From contig NC_084800.1 of NCBI RefSeq assembly GCF_963169125.1, positions 141,046,397 to 141,110,396 on the forward strand: a stretch of DNA of 64,000 nucleotides, in the 5' to 3' direction. This document shows, in pieces, positions 32,625 to 45,699 of the stretch; position 1 is the stretch's first letter, and each line of letters starts with the position of its first letter. This DNA is from Humulus lupulus. Lineage: Eukaryota; Streptophyta; Magnoliopsida; Rosales; Cannabaceae. A program made the position numbers and the translations under genes. The notes below the pieces were generated by a model that saw nothing but the letters and a program-made list of their open reading frames with translations, did not search any database and was not told the DNA's origin.

Positions 32625-35600
32625 ACTATCCCCTCCTTATCAGAATTTCATCCTCGAAATTTATTCTCACAGATTGGAACATTAATCCCACAAACTTGAT
32701 CATAACCCTAGATTCAGGTCTTTACTTGGTCACTACTTGCAACATTCTCACAAGAACAATAGTCTTAATCCGTAAGACCTTCTTTCTTCGAATTTGGCAC
32801 CAGCAATATTTCGTAAGCCTCTACCACACTGGGGTAGGGCCAAACTGTAGGCCCCTTGCCTAATCCCTACTAGGATTCCACAAACAAAAATCAGCTCCTC
32901 TTTCATCTCGAACTACCATACTCTTGTTAGTTCATAACACCCAGAGGACACAAAGTTCATGCTCTCGGAACTCTACGTTCCTATAACTAGACTTGCGTAT
33001 TCTCATGTCCTTGTAATAACGCAGACACTTCTAACCTTAACGTTTCTTAATAATTTCATCAGTTCTCGAGCCATTCCTAGTGTAGGGTACTTCCTGTCCC
33101 TTTGGTCACTGTTCGAAGTAAGTACTTCTTGTTCCCTGTCTCACAACATCTTACTCGGAATCATTCGACAACCTCCTCTTTTCAGAACTTGGAAGTCCAT
33201 GGGTTCTCATCTAACACTATTACCCTTGGTGTCCAATGGAGACGTACATTCTCATCTCGTACCCATTATCTCTTGTGATACCTCACTCACACCAACCATG
33301 GTGCCAATCCAGTAGGTCCAATCACAACTTTTGTAATTCCTTACCTTATCTATTACCCAAGATGGTCCATGCCTTAGGTTCACAATCATTTCCTTTTAAT
33401 ATTAACTCCAGGATACACTAGAATTATAATAGCCCTTTTGGCCTCAGATTGATAGCTTTTATTCACTAAACGACTATGTCGTGCGCCCTCCGATATACAA
33501 AGTGTAGCTTCAGCATCCATTCAACCTCTTGGATGTAATAACTGTAAGGGTGACTTAAGATTCATTTCGCATCTTTCCCTCAATGTCAGTATCTTTCAGA
33601 TTGCTCATCTGACCTGCATAGTTTAACTCATTTATTTCAAAACGATAGGATTCTTAACTTTTCCTACAAGATCCTCTTTCTGTGTCTCACTGTTCATTCA
33701 TAAGAATATACTCGCCCATGATCAACTGCAAGTTCCAAACCAAACTCAGTCCTTACTTCATTCTAACCATAGTTAATAAGTATAACTTTCAGCTTACCAT
33801 CCACTATGAGGTGCAAACAATCACTTTTTTCAGGTACACATAACGCATCTTAACTCATAACATGCTGCACCGGAACTCCATATTCTAGACAAAGATGATG
33901 TCTCTTGCATCGTTCTACTGTACTAGTCCAAACGTACAAACTTTAATACCGTGATATGTTAGTCAATCCTTATACCAACTTCTGAAAATCTGGTATGGAG
34001 CCCTTCGTTCAAATCAACTTTATGTCCCCATGTTACCCCGGTCAAGTATGGATGTCCTCGAACATGCCTCATACAGAGAAAGATGTGTCCCTCTAGTTTC
34101 ACTATAGTCTTCGTCCCCTAAGGTGTTCCTTTGGTAATTCCCTTAAGGTTTCAATCTTAATCACATTATACTTAATCTCATTAACTTCCATAACATGACT
34201 CTGAAAATCTTACGGAGAAATCAGAACTTGTCTCCCTTGGTACAATCAATAAGGGTGTTATTCGTGTTCTGCTTCTAGCTGGGAGTAGTCTGAAACATCC
34301 TTGATCTATCTGGATATGACTCATCAACATTATCCTCATACTCTCTACTTAACGAACTTACCTGAGTCACTGATGCATTGGTCAACTAGAAACCTTTATT
34401 AAAGCTCCACCATATTCTACTTAGTGCAAGTGGAAATTCTTGGAACGCCTCTTAAACCTTATCAGGGTAATTCTTGAAAAAATTATCCGATCCCCGTAGA
34501 CTTGGCCCCTTTTCTTGTCAAACTGGATTGTCGTGTCCCATAATAAAATGCTCCGTATAATCAATCCTTAAGTCAAACACTTCCTCAACCAAACCTTAAT
34601 TCTTCTCGCTGAGTTGAATCTATACTTCATAATGTCTCAGATACCGCTTCTATCTCAGCCTTAATTCCATTACATGCACTTTTCCCCAAGTGTGACAATT
34701 ATCTCACTGGATCCTTATGAACCCACCTGAAACCTTATCCATCGATCCAGTGTTTGTCCATTCTATCTGATATAACCTCAATGACATCTTTCTCAGAAAC
34801 TAGGCACCCAACAACTGTAACCCGACCCTTTCCTCTTAACCTCAGAAGTCACCATCTTCCTTTTCAATCCATGGCTGTCCCTTATTTAACCAGCAAATCT
34901 ACATTCAAGATCACCTCATATTCCTCACAAAACCACCTTAATCAATCCAGTTTATAGGCAGAAACAAGAACTAGAAAACCAACCTGTCGCCTCTAAGGAC
35001 CAACCTTGGACTCTAACCACATCAAAATGTTCACTCGAGCTAGGGTAGAGTTATCTGTATTCTTTAATTCTTCTCTCTCATGTCTTCAGGAAACTCTCCT
35101 TGATAAGCCCTATGATTTCTCATCAATACCATGCCTTCACCCATCCCTCACTCGCATGTTGTCTCCTACGCCCAGCGCATACCATGTAACCTATCCAGAC
35201 TTCACCGTCGTCTTGACGACTGCCTGGAACACCATGAACTCTCCTGTAAGGACTAGGAGTAATAGAACCATAAAAAATCTTTCTTTCCTGGTTACTAGGC
35301 CTCTACTCCTACTCGCTTCCACAAATGATGATACCTTTGGCCGAGCTTTCTGCCCATCGACACTCTTATTCCATGTCTCGATTCCTACATCCTCCATAAT
35401 AAGGGTCCTTCCCACTGCCCAAACATAGGTAACAATCTCCTACACTAGAGCGATCCTAACACACTGGCCATCCACGGTTCAACCCTCAAGTGGATCGCTC
35501 TTTTTGGGTCTCATCCATTTGTACCAAACAAAACACAGATTTGGCCGATCAACAAAGCTCACTAACATACCCTGTTACTGTCATACTATTCTACCGAGTT

Positions 35601-36463
35601 CCTAAACTCATTGGTCTTAGCAACCCAAACTACTTCACCATAGAGCCTCTTGTTGAACCCTTGTCTGAGTTTCCTTCCAACCCATCATGAGAATATTCCG
35701 AGTCTGGAATGTAACTTCCCACCATGTTCGGGCATCCTCCTGCGAAATGTAGGTGGTACAAGCCATTCCATCATTACCCTTCACTCTTATATATAGCTGA
35801 AGATGAGGCTAACAATTCTTGTCCATTGTTCAATTCCAAATGAGTCCACGCCTCCCCCAGAGACTGGAGGTTAACCTTTCTAAAACCTTCCATGGAGTAA
35901 TTCCCATCTATTTCCACCATCAAGTTAAGTCATAACTAGTGCCATTAGTGCCAACCCTCATAAGGAAGCGTTTCCTGATGGAACCCCACTGTCTCAATCA
36001 CCTAGTCTCTTCCTTTTGCCTTTACAATCCTATCTGCATGTCAAAATCCACCTGTCGCCAATCCCAGGGCCAGTGGATGATTCTAGCCTTAACCGCCATC
36101 AATCACACCACCTGATCCAACTGCCTGCCTCAGATATACAACCTCCAAATCCATTTACAGCCATCAACTTGACCTACCAGCCCTGGTACTCTTATACCAC
36201 GCTAAGCCATAGCAAAGCCAATCAACATAAGAACAAAAACATACACATACTATGATACAAAACCCAAATGCTCATGCATCAATCACCAAACCTCATTCCC
36301 ACAAATCACATACATTTTTATCATGGTCCCTATTCTAGAAGATAAAGAAACTCACATAAAATGTTAAACAAATATCGAATTTAATACCAACCATGAGTCG
36401 AGCTTGTCTCTGGTAGCGAGCGTACATGTTAGGTCAATCTCCAGGAACCATAAACCTTGGCAC
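32625..36463 (-). pseudogene. Internal region of the inner element with gag remnant
   Basis: On the minus strand, about 35900 to 35400 reads as a broken Gag core: ARTWWEVTFQTRN, MGWKETQ, then a segment resembling NEFRNL-NSMTVTGYVSEF and VDRPNL. That is the usual WW / TVTEY-F pattern of Retrotrans_gag in this kind of gypsy element, spread over frames with stops. The polypurine tract lies at 32625-32640. Between 32700 and 35200 I find no protease, RT or integrase signature. Long-dead coding sequence cannot be excluded, but a non-autonomous internal region is more likely since the outer element looks the same. Confidence 0.6.
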
Positions 36464-36475
36464 GCTCTGATACCA
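36464..36475 (-). other. Primer-binding site of the inner element
   Basis: Minus strand TGGTATCAGAGC, the standard initiator tRNA-Met complement, three bases from the LTR end. Confidence 0.92.
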
Positions 36476-36478
36476 AGT

Positions 36479-38951
36479 TGTAATGCCCTACTTCCTTAGA
36501 GCCGTTACTAAGTGATTTATAAATGTGTCATTAGCTCGCTAATCGAGGTTTAAGATTAGAAAGTGTGTTCGGATAAAAATAAAGACCCATTTAATAAATG
36601 TTAAATACATGGGTTGGTCTTTTATTAAAATTCATAAAGATATTACATTGGGATCCCAAAACAATGTTTTGAAAAGCAGTCACAATCCAAAGTACAATAC
36701 AGTCGACCTAGGCGACAAAATTGAAAATTTACCACGTGTTCCTTAAAGTACCCCAGCCGTGGTGGCTAGGCAGGCCAAACATGTACACACTGCTCCATGC
36801 CCTCCAACTCATGGTTGTAAGATCCAGCTTCTTTGTTCTTACCTGCACCACAGAGCACCCGTGAGCCAAGGCCCAACAAGAGAACTTCAAACATATCATG
36901 CAATAAAAGTATATCTCAGCGAACCATACTCAATCAGAGCAACAAACAAATACCAGACCCTACTAGCATGCTCAAAGACACAACATCTAGACCAGCTCAA
37001 AAGCACAATAGCATAACTGCCTATTAATATAGCAATGCATTATAACATTAGCACAATAACCACACAATGTAGTAATACAACAGTATGTTCACGCAGTAGC
37101 TCAATACAAACACAACATATACTAAAGCAACCAACAGGCTAAACACATAGCGGCCATGCCGTCCCAAGTGCTTTACCAAGCCTTAGGTTCGTGGTCCACA
37201 CCGTAAGGATAGCCCAGGTATCCTTTAGGATCTCGCCCTGGCAACTCGCACTCCACGTGCTAACGCTGCTCCTGGCCCCTTGCCATACTCAGCTCTTGCC
37301 TCTCCCGGCTCTTACCACTTCTGGCTCTTGCCTCTCCCGGCTTTTGCCGCTTCCGGCTCTTGCCGATCTCGGCTTCTGCCGCTCTCGGCTCTTGCCGCTT
37401 CCGGCTCTTGCCGAATAGTCAAATTCACATACATGACACAACAGATACAAAAAATACATATGGTACAATACACCACATAGCTCTACGGGTACAAACAGTT
37501 CTCTTACCTGGTGTCCCGAGCTGACAATCCAAAGCAATCCCGAGCACGATCCTAATCCTGAGCCTGAGTAGTAAGACCTAGCCACAACGCATCAACAATA
37601 GCCATCAATCAAGTTATATTCTAGTAAATAACTTCGAGTTACCATTCTAATCCCTGGTACCTTGAATTCTATCAATTTGGGTGATAAATTCCATCCCGAG
37701 CCTTAACAATTGGGTTCCCCAAGCCAAAAACCCACAAAACACCCAACATTTGAATTAGGACCGCGGCTTGCCTCAAAACAAAGGCAAAACACCTCTCTGG
37801 AAAGAGACATGGGCCACGGCATGCTTAGCCAAGTACCACGGTGCACCCCAAAATCAGTGGCTTCCCCAGGCCTCATGTTCACACAGGCCATGGCATGCCC
37901 CTCCTAGGGCCGCAGCTCGACCTGTAACCCAGAAAAACCAGCTTTTCCTTCAAGTTTTCCCTGAGCTTAACCCCATATCTCACACCACAAACTTCAACCA
38001 ATCTCAAAATTAAGCCCAGAATTCACACCCATACAGCCTAAACATTCTAACAAACTCATGAACCAATTCTTACACCCATCAAACATTCAAAACCAATCCT
38101 ATAAACCAATCCATGCATGACTAAGTTCTAACAACCAAAACCAGTAGAATTTCAGCTTGCTCATCATGTTTAAAACATACCTTTGAGCTTGATTAAATCC
38201 CTGAATTAGTCCTCTATGTTCCAGCTTCTAGCCCCAAAGTCCAGCTTTGAATTCATCATTTGCTTCCAAGAAAATTAGCTTTCTTCCTCCTCTTCTTCTC
38301 TTAGCTTTTCCTTTCCTCTAGAGCTTCCAAAGATGATTCCAGCATATGTCTAAGTGAGGAAAATGTGGATGACTTCTCCTCAGCCAAGTTTATCCATTCC
38401 TAAAGCCAATTTACCCTTTTGCCCCTTAAGCCTATCCTTAACCCCTAAGTAACCCCAAGGGCAATTAGTCATTTACCAAATCCCGTTAAGTCCCCGAGAC
38501 AAAATGATAAATTTCCCCGATATTCCTTCCTAAACATTCTATCTTCAAATATATCTCAAAATATTTATTTCCATACCCGATAACCCCATAAAACGTCTAA
38601 TGTCCGAAATACCCCACGACTCGCCCCGAGTCGGGTATTCAACCCCGTTGTGACTTTCTAGCCAAACAGCTCCCGAGGATCGTCTCAAATCACACATCTT
38701 AGATATATCCCCATAAAACTAGGGTCTCACTCACAACACATGAATATTTACATTTATGCCCCCCAACGGGCCAAAATTACAAACACGCCCTTATTCACGG
38801 AAATGGGCCCACATGCATATTAATACACACAATCATGCATGCCCAATCATATAATTACCAAATCCACATAATATCATAATTAAATCAATTATTGCCCTCC
38901 CGGCCCACTAATCAAGGTCGTGAACCTCATTAGCAGATTTGGGACGATACA
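36479..38951 (-). repeat. Inner 5' LTR (2473 bp)
   Basis: Plus-strand ends TGTAATGCCC and GACGATACA. Full length. It carries the minisatellite at 37287-37413 and the block TAGGGCCGCAGCTCGACC near 37905. Confidence 0.9.
37287..37413 (-). repeat. GGCTCTTGCC minisatellite, second copy
   Basis: Eight or so imperfect units of 15-18 bp. More units and more homogeneous than the array at 30947-31066. Confidence 0.85.
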
Positions 38952-41900
38952 TCTGTCCATACCAATCACAGATGCGACAACAATCACAATTGTTACCTTG
39001 CCTGACCTTACCATAATCCGTGGCGTCCTATCCAACTGAAACAAATCTTCTCAAGTAGAAGATCTGCTCCTAATTGAATTTTTTCCTTGTGCAATCAAGG
39101 GTTTCTAACATGAATCACCCATTGTGTCTCACCAAATCTTGGTCTCAGGGTTATCTTTCTTATAAATGATCAAACACTCAAATTCCTTACGTTATGCATT
39201 AATCGTTAACTTAATGTTCCATGTATACCGACCACGTTCCTATTCTTTCACCTCCGGCGAGGCATAAACCATCATCTCATTAGTCTATAATTGGGCGCGT
39301 GTCAGCCTTTGATTCACCGCTTACAGTTTCATGTCTTAACAAAAATAAGATCCTTCGTATTACCCATCCACGACATACAGATTCCTATATCAAAGTGCTA
39401 ACCAATCCTCATTCTGTCCTTTGAAAATCTGATACAAAATCACCCATTCAGTCTAACCTTAAGTTCTTCTGTCATTCTAATCTCTGGTATAGCTGCCTTT
39501 GAAGATACGTATGTAATAGATGACATGTTCACTGGTCTCCTTGTGCTTCTTATCTCTTAGATGTTCTTCACTAATTTCTTAATGGCTTCTGACAGAGTTT
39601 CTTCATACTTGACCCCTTTTCTTCCTATAGCATAACCTTGAATACCCTTGAAGAAATGGGGCTAATATCTTCTAGAACCTTATCTGTGACCCTGCTGCTT
39701 CAGTCTTAGTATCATCAGTGTAGTAGTCGTCCATATTCTGCTTCTAACTGTGAAGTAGATCAACGCATCTCTAACAAACTTGAAGGTGCCTCATCCAAAC
39801 TGCTCCTGCACTCTCTGGTTGTTGAACTTACCTGTGTTGTTGAAGCTTAAGTCAGTTAAGAACCTTTACTAATAATCCATCACACCCCACCGGGTACAAG
39901 TAATAACTCTTAAAATGTCTCTTTCATTGATCCTCAGCTAGTAATAACCAGATTGAAGATCAATTCTTGAAGACATTGTCCTGTCTTGTAACCGAGCATT
40001 TAAACTCTTCATCCCTAACAGGCAATGTCAACGAATCCTACGATATGATGCTCCATCTAATCCATTCCCAAGTCAAAAAAATTTCCACTGAACCATTAAT
40101 TCTTTTTGCCAAACTAATACCATTCTTCATAGTGTCCCTGATACCGAGTCTGTCCATAACCCAATTCTAAAGCGTACCCAATCACCCCTTACATACCCAT
40201 TTGAATCTTTACTGACCAGCTCAGTTTCCATTCAGTCCCACTAATGTACTTTGAGTGATGCCCCCTACAATCCATGGTTCTCTCTTATCTAAAAAATTAA
40301 CTCTCACCCGGGCCCCTATCAAGGCGTTCATGAGGCGAGCTCAATTACTTTCACTATGAACCCCCTTTACTACTTGTATTCCAACTCTTCTTTAGAAGTT
40401 TCTAATTCATCCTCAACGTGAACTACCATCTCAAGCCCCTCATACAATAGTCTTGAGACATAAACTTCATATATGAATCTCTCCTGGGAGATGCACAACA
40501 CCGAACTCTTTCAACTTTTACATAACCAAGAATGAAGATTATAAGTCAACTGGTTACCTTCGAGGAACTATCCTTGGGCTTCGAGTGTAACATGGCATTC
40601 CAATCTTCCTTTCTCTAATCCCGGGCAATCCCTAGTCCGACCTGACGTACTGAACCATTCCATGTAGATAACATGCCCTCACCTGACGTCTTTCCAGATG
40701 GCGTCTCCTGCTTCTGATGGATACTAAATAACTTTACTAGGTCTCAACACTGTCCTAGCGGCTAACCTGTAAACCTAACCCCTTCCTGTTAGAACCAGGA
40801 GCCATAAAACTGTCAGGGGTCCTTTTATTCTAATTACCGAGAATCTGTCTTTACTAATTCCCACCAATGGGAATACCATCATTTGCATTTCTTGCCCTAC
40901 GGCATTCACGCTCTATACCTCATTCCGTATACTTTAAGTAACATGGCCCTCCCTGTTGTCCAAGCACAAATAAACATCTCGTGCGCTGGAGCGGCCCTGA
41001 TGCTCTGGGCCATCCTAGAGTTTAATCCTTAAATGAGTCATCATTCTTGGCTACATCTGCTTGTATCCACTTCCAAAGTGGATTGACTAACTCTCCAAAC
41101 TTGTTGACATACTCTGTCATTGCTTTACCATTCTAAACCAAGTTCACAAACTCATTAGTCTCCACAGCTTAGACTACGTCTTTATAATCTCTTTATTAAA
41201 TCACTGCTTGAATTCCTCTCAACCAGTTATGACAACCTTTTGGGTCTGAGTACCACTTCCGATCATCCTTCTGCCACATCTACTTAACGCAACCACTCTG
41301 TCACCATCGATCATCTTCATATAATCAAGAACGAGGTTAGCTATGCTCATCCACTGACAAATTCTTAGGCAAGTCCAAACCCTCCTCAAAACCAGAGGGT
41401 AATACCTTCTAAATCTTCCATACAATACTCTTATCTGTGTATATCTTCAAGTTAAACCAGCACTGGTGCCTCTACTGTCAATATACACAAGGCATCTCGT
41501 TCCCCAGCAAAACCCACTGTTTTACCCATCTAATCTTCTCTATCAGACCTCACAGCTTCACCCACGTACCAGCGAATGTCTGCTGCGAAATTTAGGGGCA
41601 GATGGAGGATTCCAACCCTAGCTATCATTTGCAACCCTCACTATAACAATACCAGGTCCACTTAACCATCTTAAGAACAAAAAATCTGAATTCATCCGCC
41701 ATCATCGACTAAACCCCTCAGCCCTGATGTTCATACCTAGAACTATCCCACGGCCAGGCCCAAACAACCACAATAATCATGCACACATAAAGCATAATAA
41801 ATACCAATCTACAATACTATGCATTTATTTATCAAGTTTCATTACTACCAAGTACATTCACAGTTACCATGCCTTCCATATACTAATAAACAGGTACAAC

Positions 41901-42203
41901 ATATAGTTTCAATTTAAACAACTCACCACATACAATCAGTAAACAAACCATTATCCAAATATTCATCCACATACAATAGCAATGCTAATAAGCACACCTC
42001 AATTTCATCACACAATAGTCAAGGGCCAGGTTCTATCATAATCTCATGCTCCCTATTAAACATACAAATTAATGCATTCATATTTCATTCAAGCAATTAA
42101 GCATATAATCTCATATATTCAATTACAAAACCCTAAGTTGAGCTTGTCTTTAGCGGAAAGTATACATGTCTAGCCAGTCTTTAGGATCCCTTAAACCTAG
42201 ACC
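38952..42203 (-). pseudogene. Internal region of the outer element, right part, with gag remnant
   Basis: On the minus strand, about 41420 to 40950 gives a decayed Gag: VLDYMKMIDGDRVVALSRCG, then EEFKQ-FNKEIIK and NEFVNLV-NGKAMTEYVNKFGELV in shifting frames, the known core pattern. Upstream (about 42100-41450) is leader. From 40900 to 38952 I recognise no domain; some stretches match the inner element (for example 40080-40140 with 34560-34640). Confidence 0.6.
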
Positions 42204-42215
42204 GCTCTGATACCA
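42204..42215 (-). other. Primer-binding site of the outer element
   Basis: Minus strand TGGTATCAGAGC, initiator tRNA-Met type. Confidence 0.92.
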
Positions 42216-42218
42216 AGT

Positions 42219-44318
42219 TATAACACCCTAGATAACCAAGACCGTTACACTCTGTTTTTAAAATAGTGCAGGACTTGCTAATCAAGTAATTTAAACAAAA
42301 ATGTGATCCTAAAATCATAAACAAGTTAGGTTTAAAATATTTTGGTCATAAGCAGATAATTTTCATTAAAATAAATGTTTAGTACACGGGATCCCAAAAA
42401 CAGGGTTTAAAGAACATATTTAAAACATTTCCAAAAGTTATGAACAATCGAGGCCACTCTAATGGCAAAATATACATTTTAGGTTTTTGTCCCTGTACAA
42501 TCCCTCGACCGTGGAGGCCGAGTAGCTGACAATGTACACCTCACCCCCAGAGCTCTCCAACTCATGATTGATCCATCATACCTTTGCCTTTATCTGCACC
42601 ACGTAGCACCCGTGAGCCAAGGCCCAGCAAGAAAACCATAAAATCATAGCACAACAAATAACGATAATTAGTAATTTATAAAACATCACCAAACACTCAG
42701 CAGTCCATAGCATTCACATAATCAGTGATAACAGTTGACAAATCAACAATCTATTATCCAAGTATTCAACATGTCATATTCATCAAATTAACCACAGTAA
42801 ACATATCATACAATATACAGGGTCGACGCCCTTAGGCCGCACCTTCAGTTAAAGTTACTGTCCTCGATTCACTTAGGCCGAGCCCAGTGTTCAACTCACT
42901 GACTCTGGCTCGCTTAGGCCATGCTTAGTGATTATTTAATTAACCTCAGCTACCAGTGGCCGAGCCGCGTCCTTGTGCGCCAATATTAACTCCGGCACTC
43001 TTAGGTCGTTTATCTCATACTTACATGGCATAATCCAACAATATTGCATACAAATATAGGGAACTCTTAGTCCCAACTTATCCACATAAAAGGGTGTAGT
43101 TTTCTTGCCTTTAATTTTCGAGCGGAGAAAGTGAAGCAATTCTAAGCACGATCCTTAGCTCCGAGCCTTGGTGACAAACCTAGTCACAATCCATAAATGG
43201 TACTTTTAAATTTCAAAGGACAATCCCAAGACCAAACTCACGCTCTCGAGACCTCTAATTCCACCAAACGAAGTGGTGAAACCGTCCCCCCGAGCCCCCA
43301 AACAAAACCCTAAAAAGTGCCTAAAAACCAAGTGCTAGAGGCAGGGTAGCGCTATAGTTCTACCTATAGGGCGCTACAGCGCTACAAACAGAACCAAAAA
43401 GCCCCCTAGAAAAGCAGTGTAGCACTCCCCACCTAGCACTACAGCGCTGCAACCCGACCTACAAATTTCTGGGTTTGCTCTCCGAATTTTCTCGAGCCAA
43501 AGCTCTAAAAATCCATCCCTCAAGACCTCCAAACCCAAAATTAACCACATAAATCACTATAGCTCATCCCAAACAACTCAATAACATCAAAGCTTAGCTT
43601 TCCTCACCAAACACAAAAATCAAAATTTGAGCTTTGAAGCTCAAGAACCCTAACTAAAAACCAAAATACTTCTCAGAACATTAAAGAAATCCTTATCTTA
43701 GAGGGATTCGCCCTAAGTTGCCTCCAATACTATTCCAAGCTTTAAATCCTCAGATTCCCAAGCTTAAGTCCTTAAAACTCCATCCCAAAACCCAAATTCA
43801 GAAATAAAACTCAACTAACACTCAGTAAACTCAAAGGCTTGAAACCTTACCTCCATGGTAGCTAATCCTCAGTTTCAATCCTCCAATTCATTAGTTTAGA
43901 CTCCCAGACTTCCCAACATAAGTTCCCTCTAGTTTCCCCTTCCAAGACCCCAACTTCCTTCAGCAATTCCAACCTTCCCTTTCCTTCAATTTCTCTTCAA
44001 TCCCAAGCTTTGTTTATGCATCTATTAGACCCTTAGCTTCACAGTTCATCAAGGAGAGAGTGAGAGAGAGGAATACGTGAAAGAGAAGGAGCATGGAGGT
44101 TCTACTCCTTTATGTTTTATTCCTACTAAATCTGAGTTTATCTCCTTTTGAAAAAGACCAAATTTCCCTCCCACATAACACTTAATCCTTTAGTCAACTA
44201 AGGGTATACTAGTCATTTGCTCCCAATTCCAGCTAATTCCTTGAGTGTTCCTATCATTTACCAATAAATCCCGTCATCAAGGCCCTTAAGCCTTATTAGT
44301 AATTTTTTGGTCGTTACA
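42219..44318 (-). repeat. 5' LTR of the outer element, with a 380-bp deletion
   Basis: Matches 27675-30149 except that the segment equivalent to 29728-30107 is missing near 44280. Its left end reads TATAACACCC instead of TGTAATGCCC. Confidence 0.88.
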
Positions 44319-44323
44319 ATGCC

Positions 44324-45699
44324 CCACCAAACAATGCTCGAGCTTGGAGGGACAACAACCCATCAAACACGTACGATAGGATGGGAGCTATTGAACAGCC
44401 CCAAAATAACCTAGGGAATAGGGACCAAACCCTCGAGAGGTTAGCTCAGATGGAGGAGCAAATGAAGATGCTTTTATCTGAAAAAGACAAAGACGATTGT
44501 GACTCAGAGGATGAGCTCGAGCTTTTCGCTCCAAATATTTCGGCGGTCACATATTCGGTGGGCTTCAGAATGCCACACTTGTCAAAGTTTAACGGAGGTG
44601 GGGATCCGTTTAATCACCTCGGGATGTTTAAGACCATGATGATGGCCCACAACGTCGAACCCGATCTAAGGTGCATTTTATTCCCCTTAACTCTGATTGG
44701 GCCAGCCAGGCAGTGGTTTACACAATAAAAGAGGCATTCTATTAGCTCGTGGAAGAAGTTTTCTGCTAATTTCAAGAGAGCATTTAGGGCTTCCCAGACA
44801 GCTCGAATTAAGGATGATTCATTGGCTAATGTAAATCAATAACCTGGCGAACCGTTGAAGGCATATCTATGTAGGTTTGCCAATGTCGCTGCACGAGCTA
44901 GAGATGCCGATGATAGCTCCAAACTCATGGAAATGGACAAGAATCCTTGTTGGAGGTGACTTGTGGCAAGAATTACAGAGAAAATGAGTTAATAGTGTGG
45001 AAGAGTTCTTGGCATGAGCTCAAAGATGTGTTAACTTGGAAGAGGCATGAGCTTCTATCGTAAGAACCAGCTAGATCCCTGTCCAGCCTATTGGAGCGGT
45101 AACGGATGTTGCAGCTACGACTCAAACAATTATCTAGAATAACCAAGGGGGAATTAACAAGACGAAGGGAAATGGTGAGGGCGACCAAAGCGGAACAAAG
45201 AAAAATAATTCCGGGGAAAAATTCAAGCCTGTTTACGCAACCTATACCAACCTCACGAATACTAGGGAGCGCATCTTCCTAGCCTATTCTACTCACCTTC
45301 CATGGAAGAAGCCAGAACCAATGAAAAACCAAAGAGTGAAGAGAGATCCTTCGAAGTTCTGCCGATTTCACAATGATATCGGTCATAACACTGATGACTG
45401 TAGACAACTGAAGGATGAGATCGAGACCCTTATCAGGGCAGCGCCTTTGGCCCAATACACCCGAAATCACGTGGTCCCTAGTCAGCCCACTGAACAAAAC
45501 CCTCCGTCAGCTCCTGAAGCTCTAATGAATCAAGCAGGAGTTCAAGAAAATCAGGACGACCCTCCTCCGATAATAGGGGGAGATATAGCCACAATTTCGG
45601 GAGGACCCCATCTGGCAGGCATGAGCAGAGGTGCCTAGAAGAGGTACATTAACAAACTAAAATCCCATAACAGAGTGGAGTTCGTCCCGGAACAACGGT
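44324..45699 (+). pseudogene. T2 gag, central and C-terminal part
   Basis: Resumes after the insertion. The open frame 44381-44728 starts in a helical segment (RDQTLERLAQMEEQMKMLL), then an acidic stretch, then the Gag core: FRMPHLSKFNGGGDPFNHL, MMMAHNVEPDLRCILFP, LIGPARQWF. A stop follows WFTQ. Further segments (KRAFRASQTARI, ARDADDSSKLM) lie in shifted frames. The open frame 45321-45638 holds the zinc-knuckle-like KFCRFHNDIGHNTDDCRQLK (C-x2-H-x4-H-x4-C intact) and a Pro/Gln-rich tail. Confidence 0.8.

Larger units (their letters stand above)
30935..38951 (-). mobile_element. Inner large-LTR gypsy element, 3' LTR truncated
   Basis: 5' LTR at 36479-38951, primer site at 36464-36475, internal region 32625-36463 and 3' LTR at 30935-32624, which has lost about 800 bp at its outer end. 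The internal sequence is related to that of the outer element, so one member of the family inserted into another. The right edge reads TACA then TCTGT. The left target copy cannot be found because of the truncation. Confidence 0.85.
27675..44318 (-). mobile_element. Outer large-LTR gypsy element, non-autonomous, with a nested relative
   Basis: 3' LTR at 27675-30149, 5' LTR at 42219-44318, primer site at 42204-42215, and a perfect target duplication ATGCC (27670-27674 and 44319-44323) in T2 gag. The internal region (30150-30934 and 38952-42203, about 4 kb) carries a polypurine tract and a decayed gag but no pol I can recognise. With 2.1-2.5 kb LTRs and so little coding sequence it looks like a large retrotransposon derivative. 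The LTR and internal style resemble chromovirus elements (Tekay/Del type), but without RT or a chromodomain that is only a suggestion. Confidence 0.88.

Noticed and set aside
32700..35200. Hidden pol of the inner gypsy element
   Set aside because: I read both strands for RT (YxDD), RNase H, integrase and protease motifs and could not find any. A translated profile search could still reveal decayed traces.
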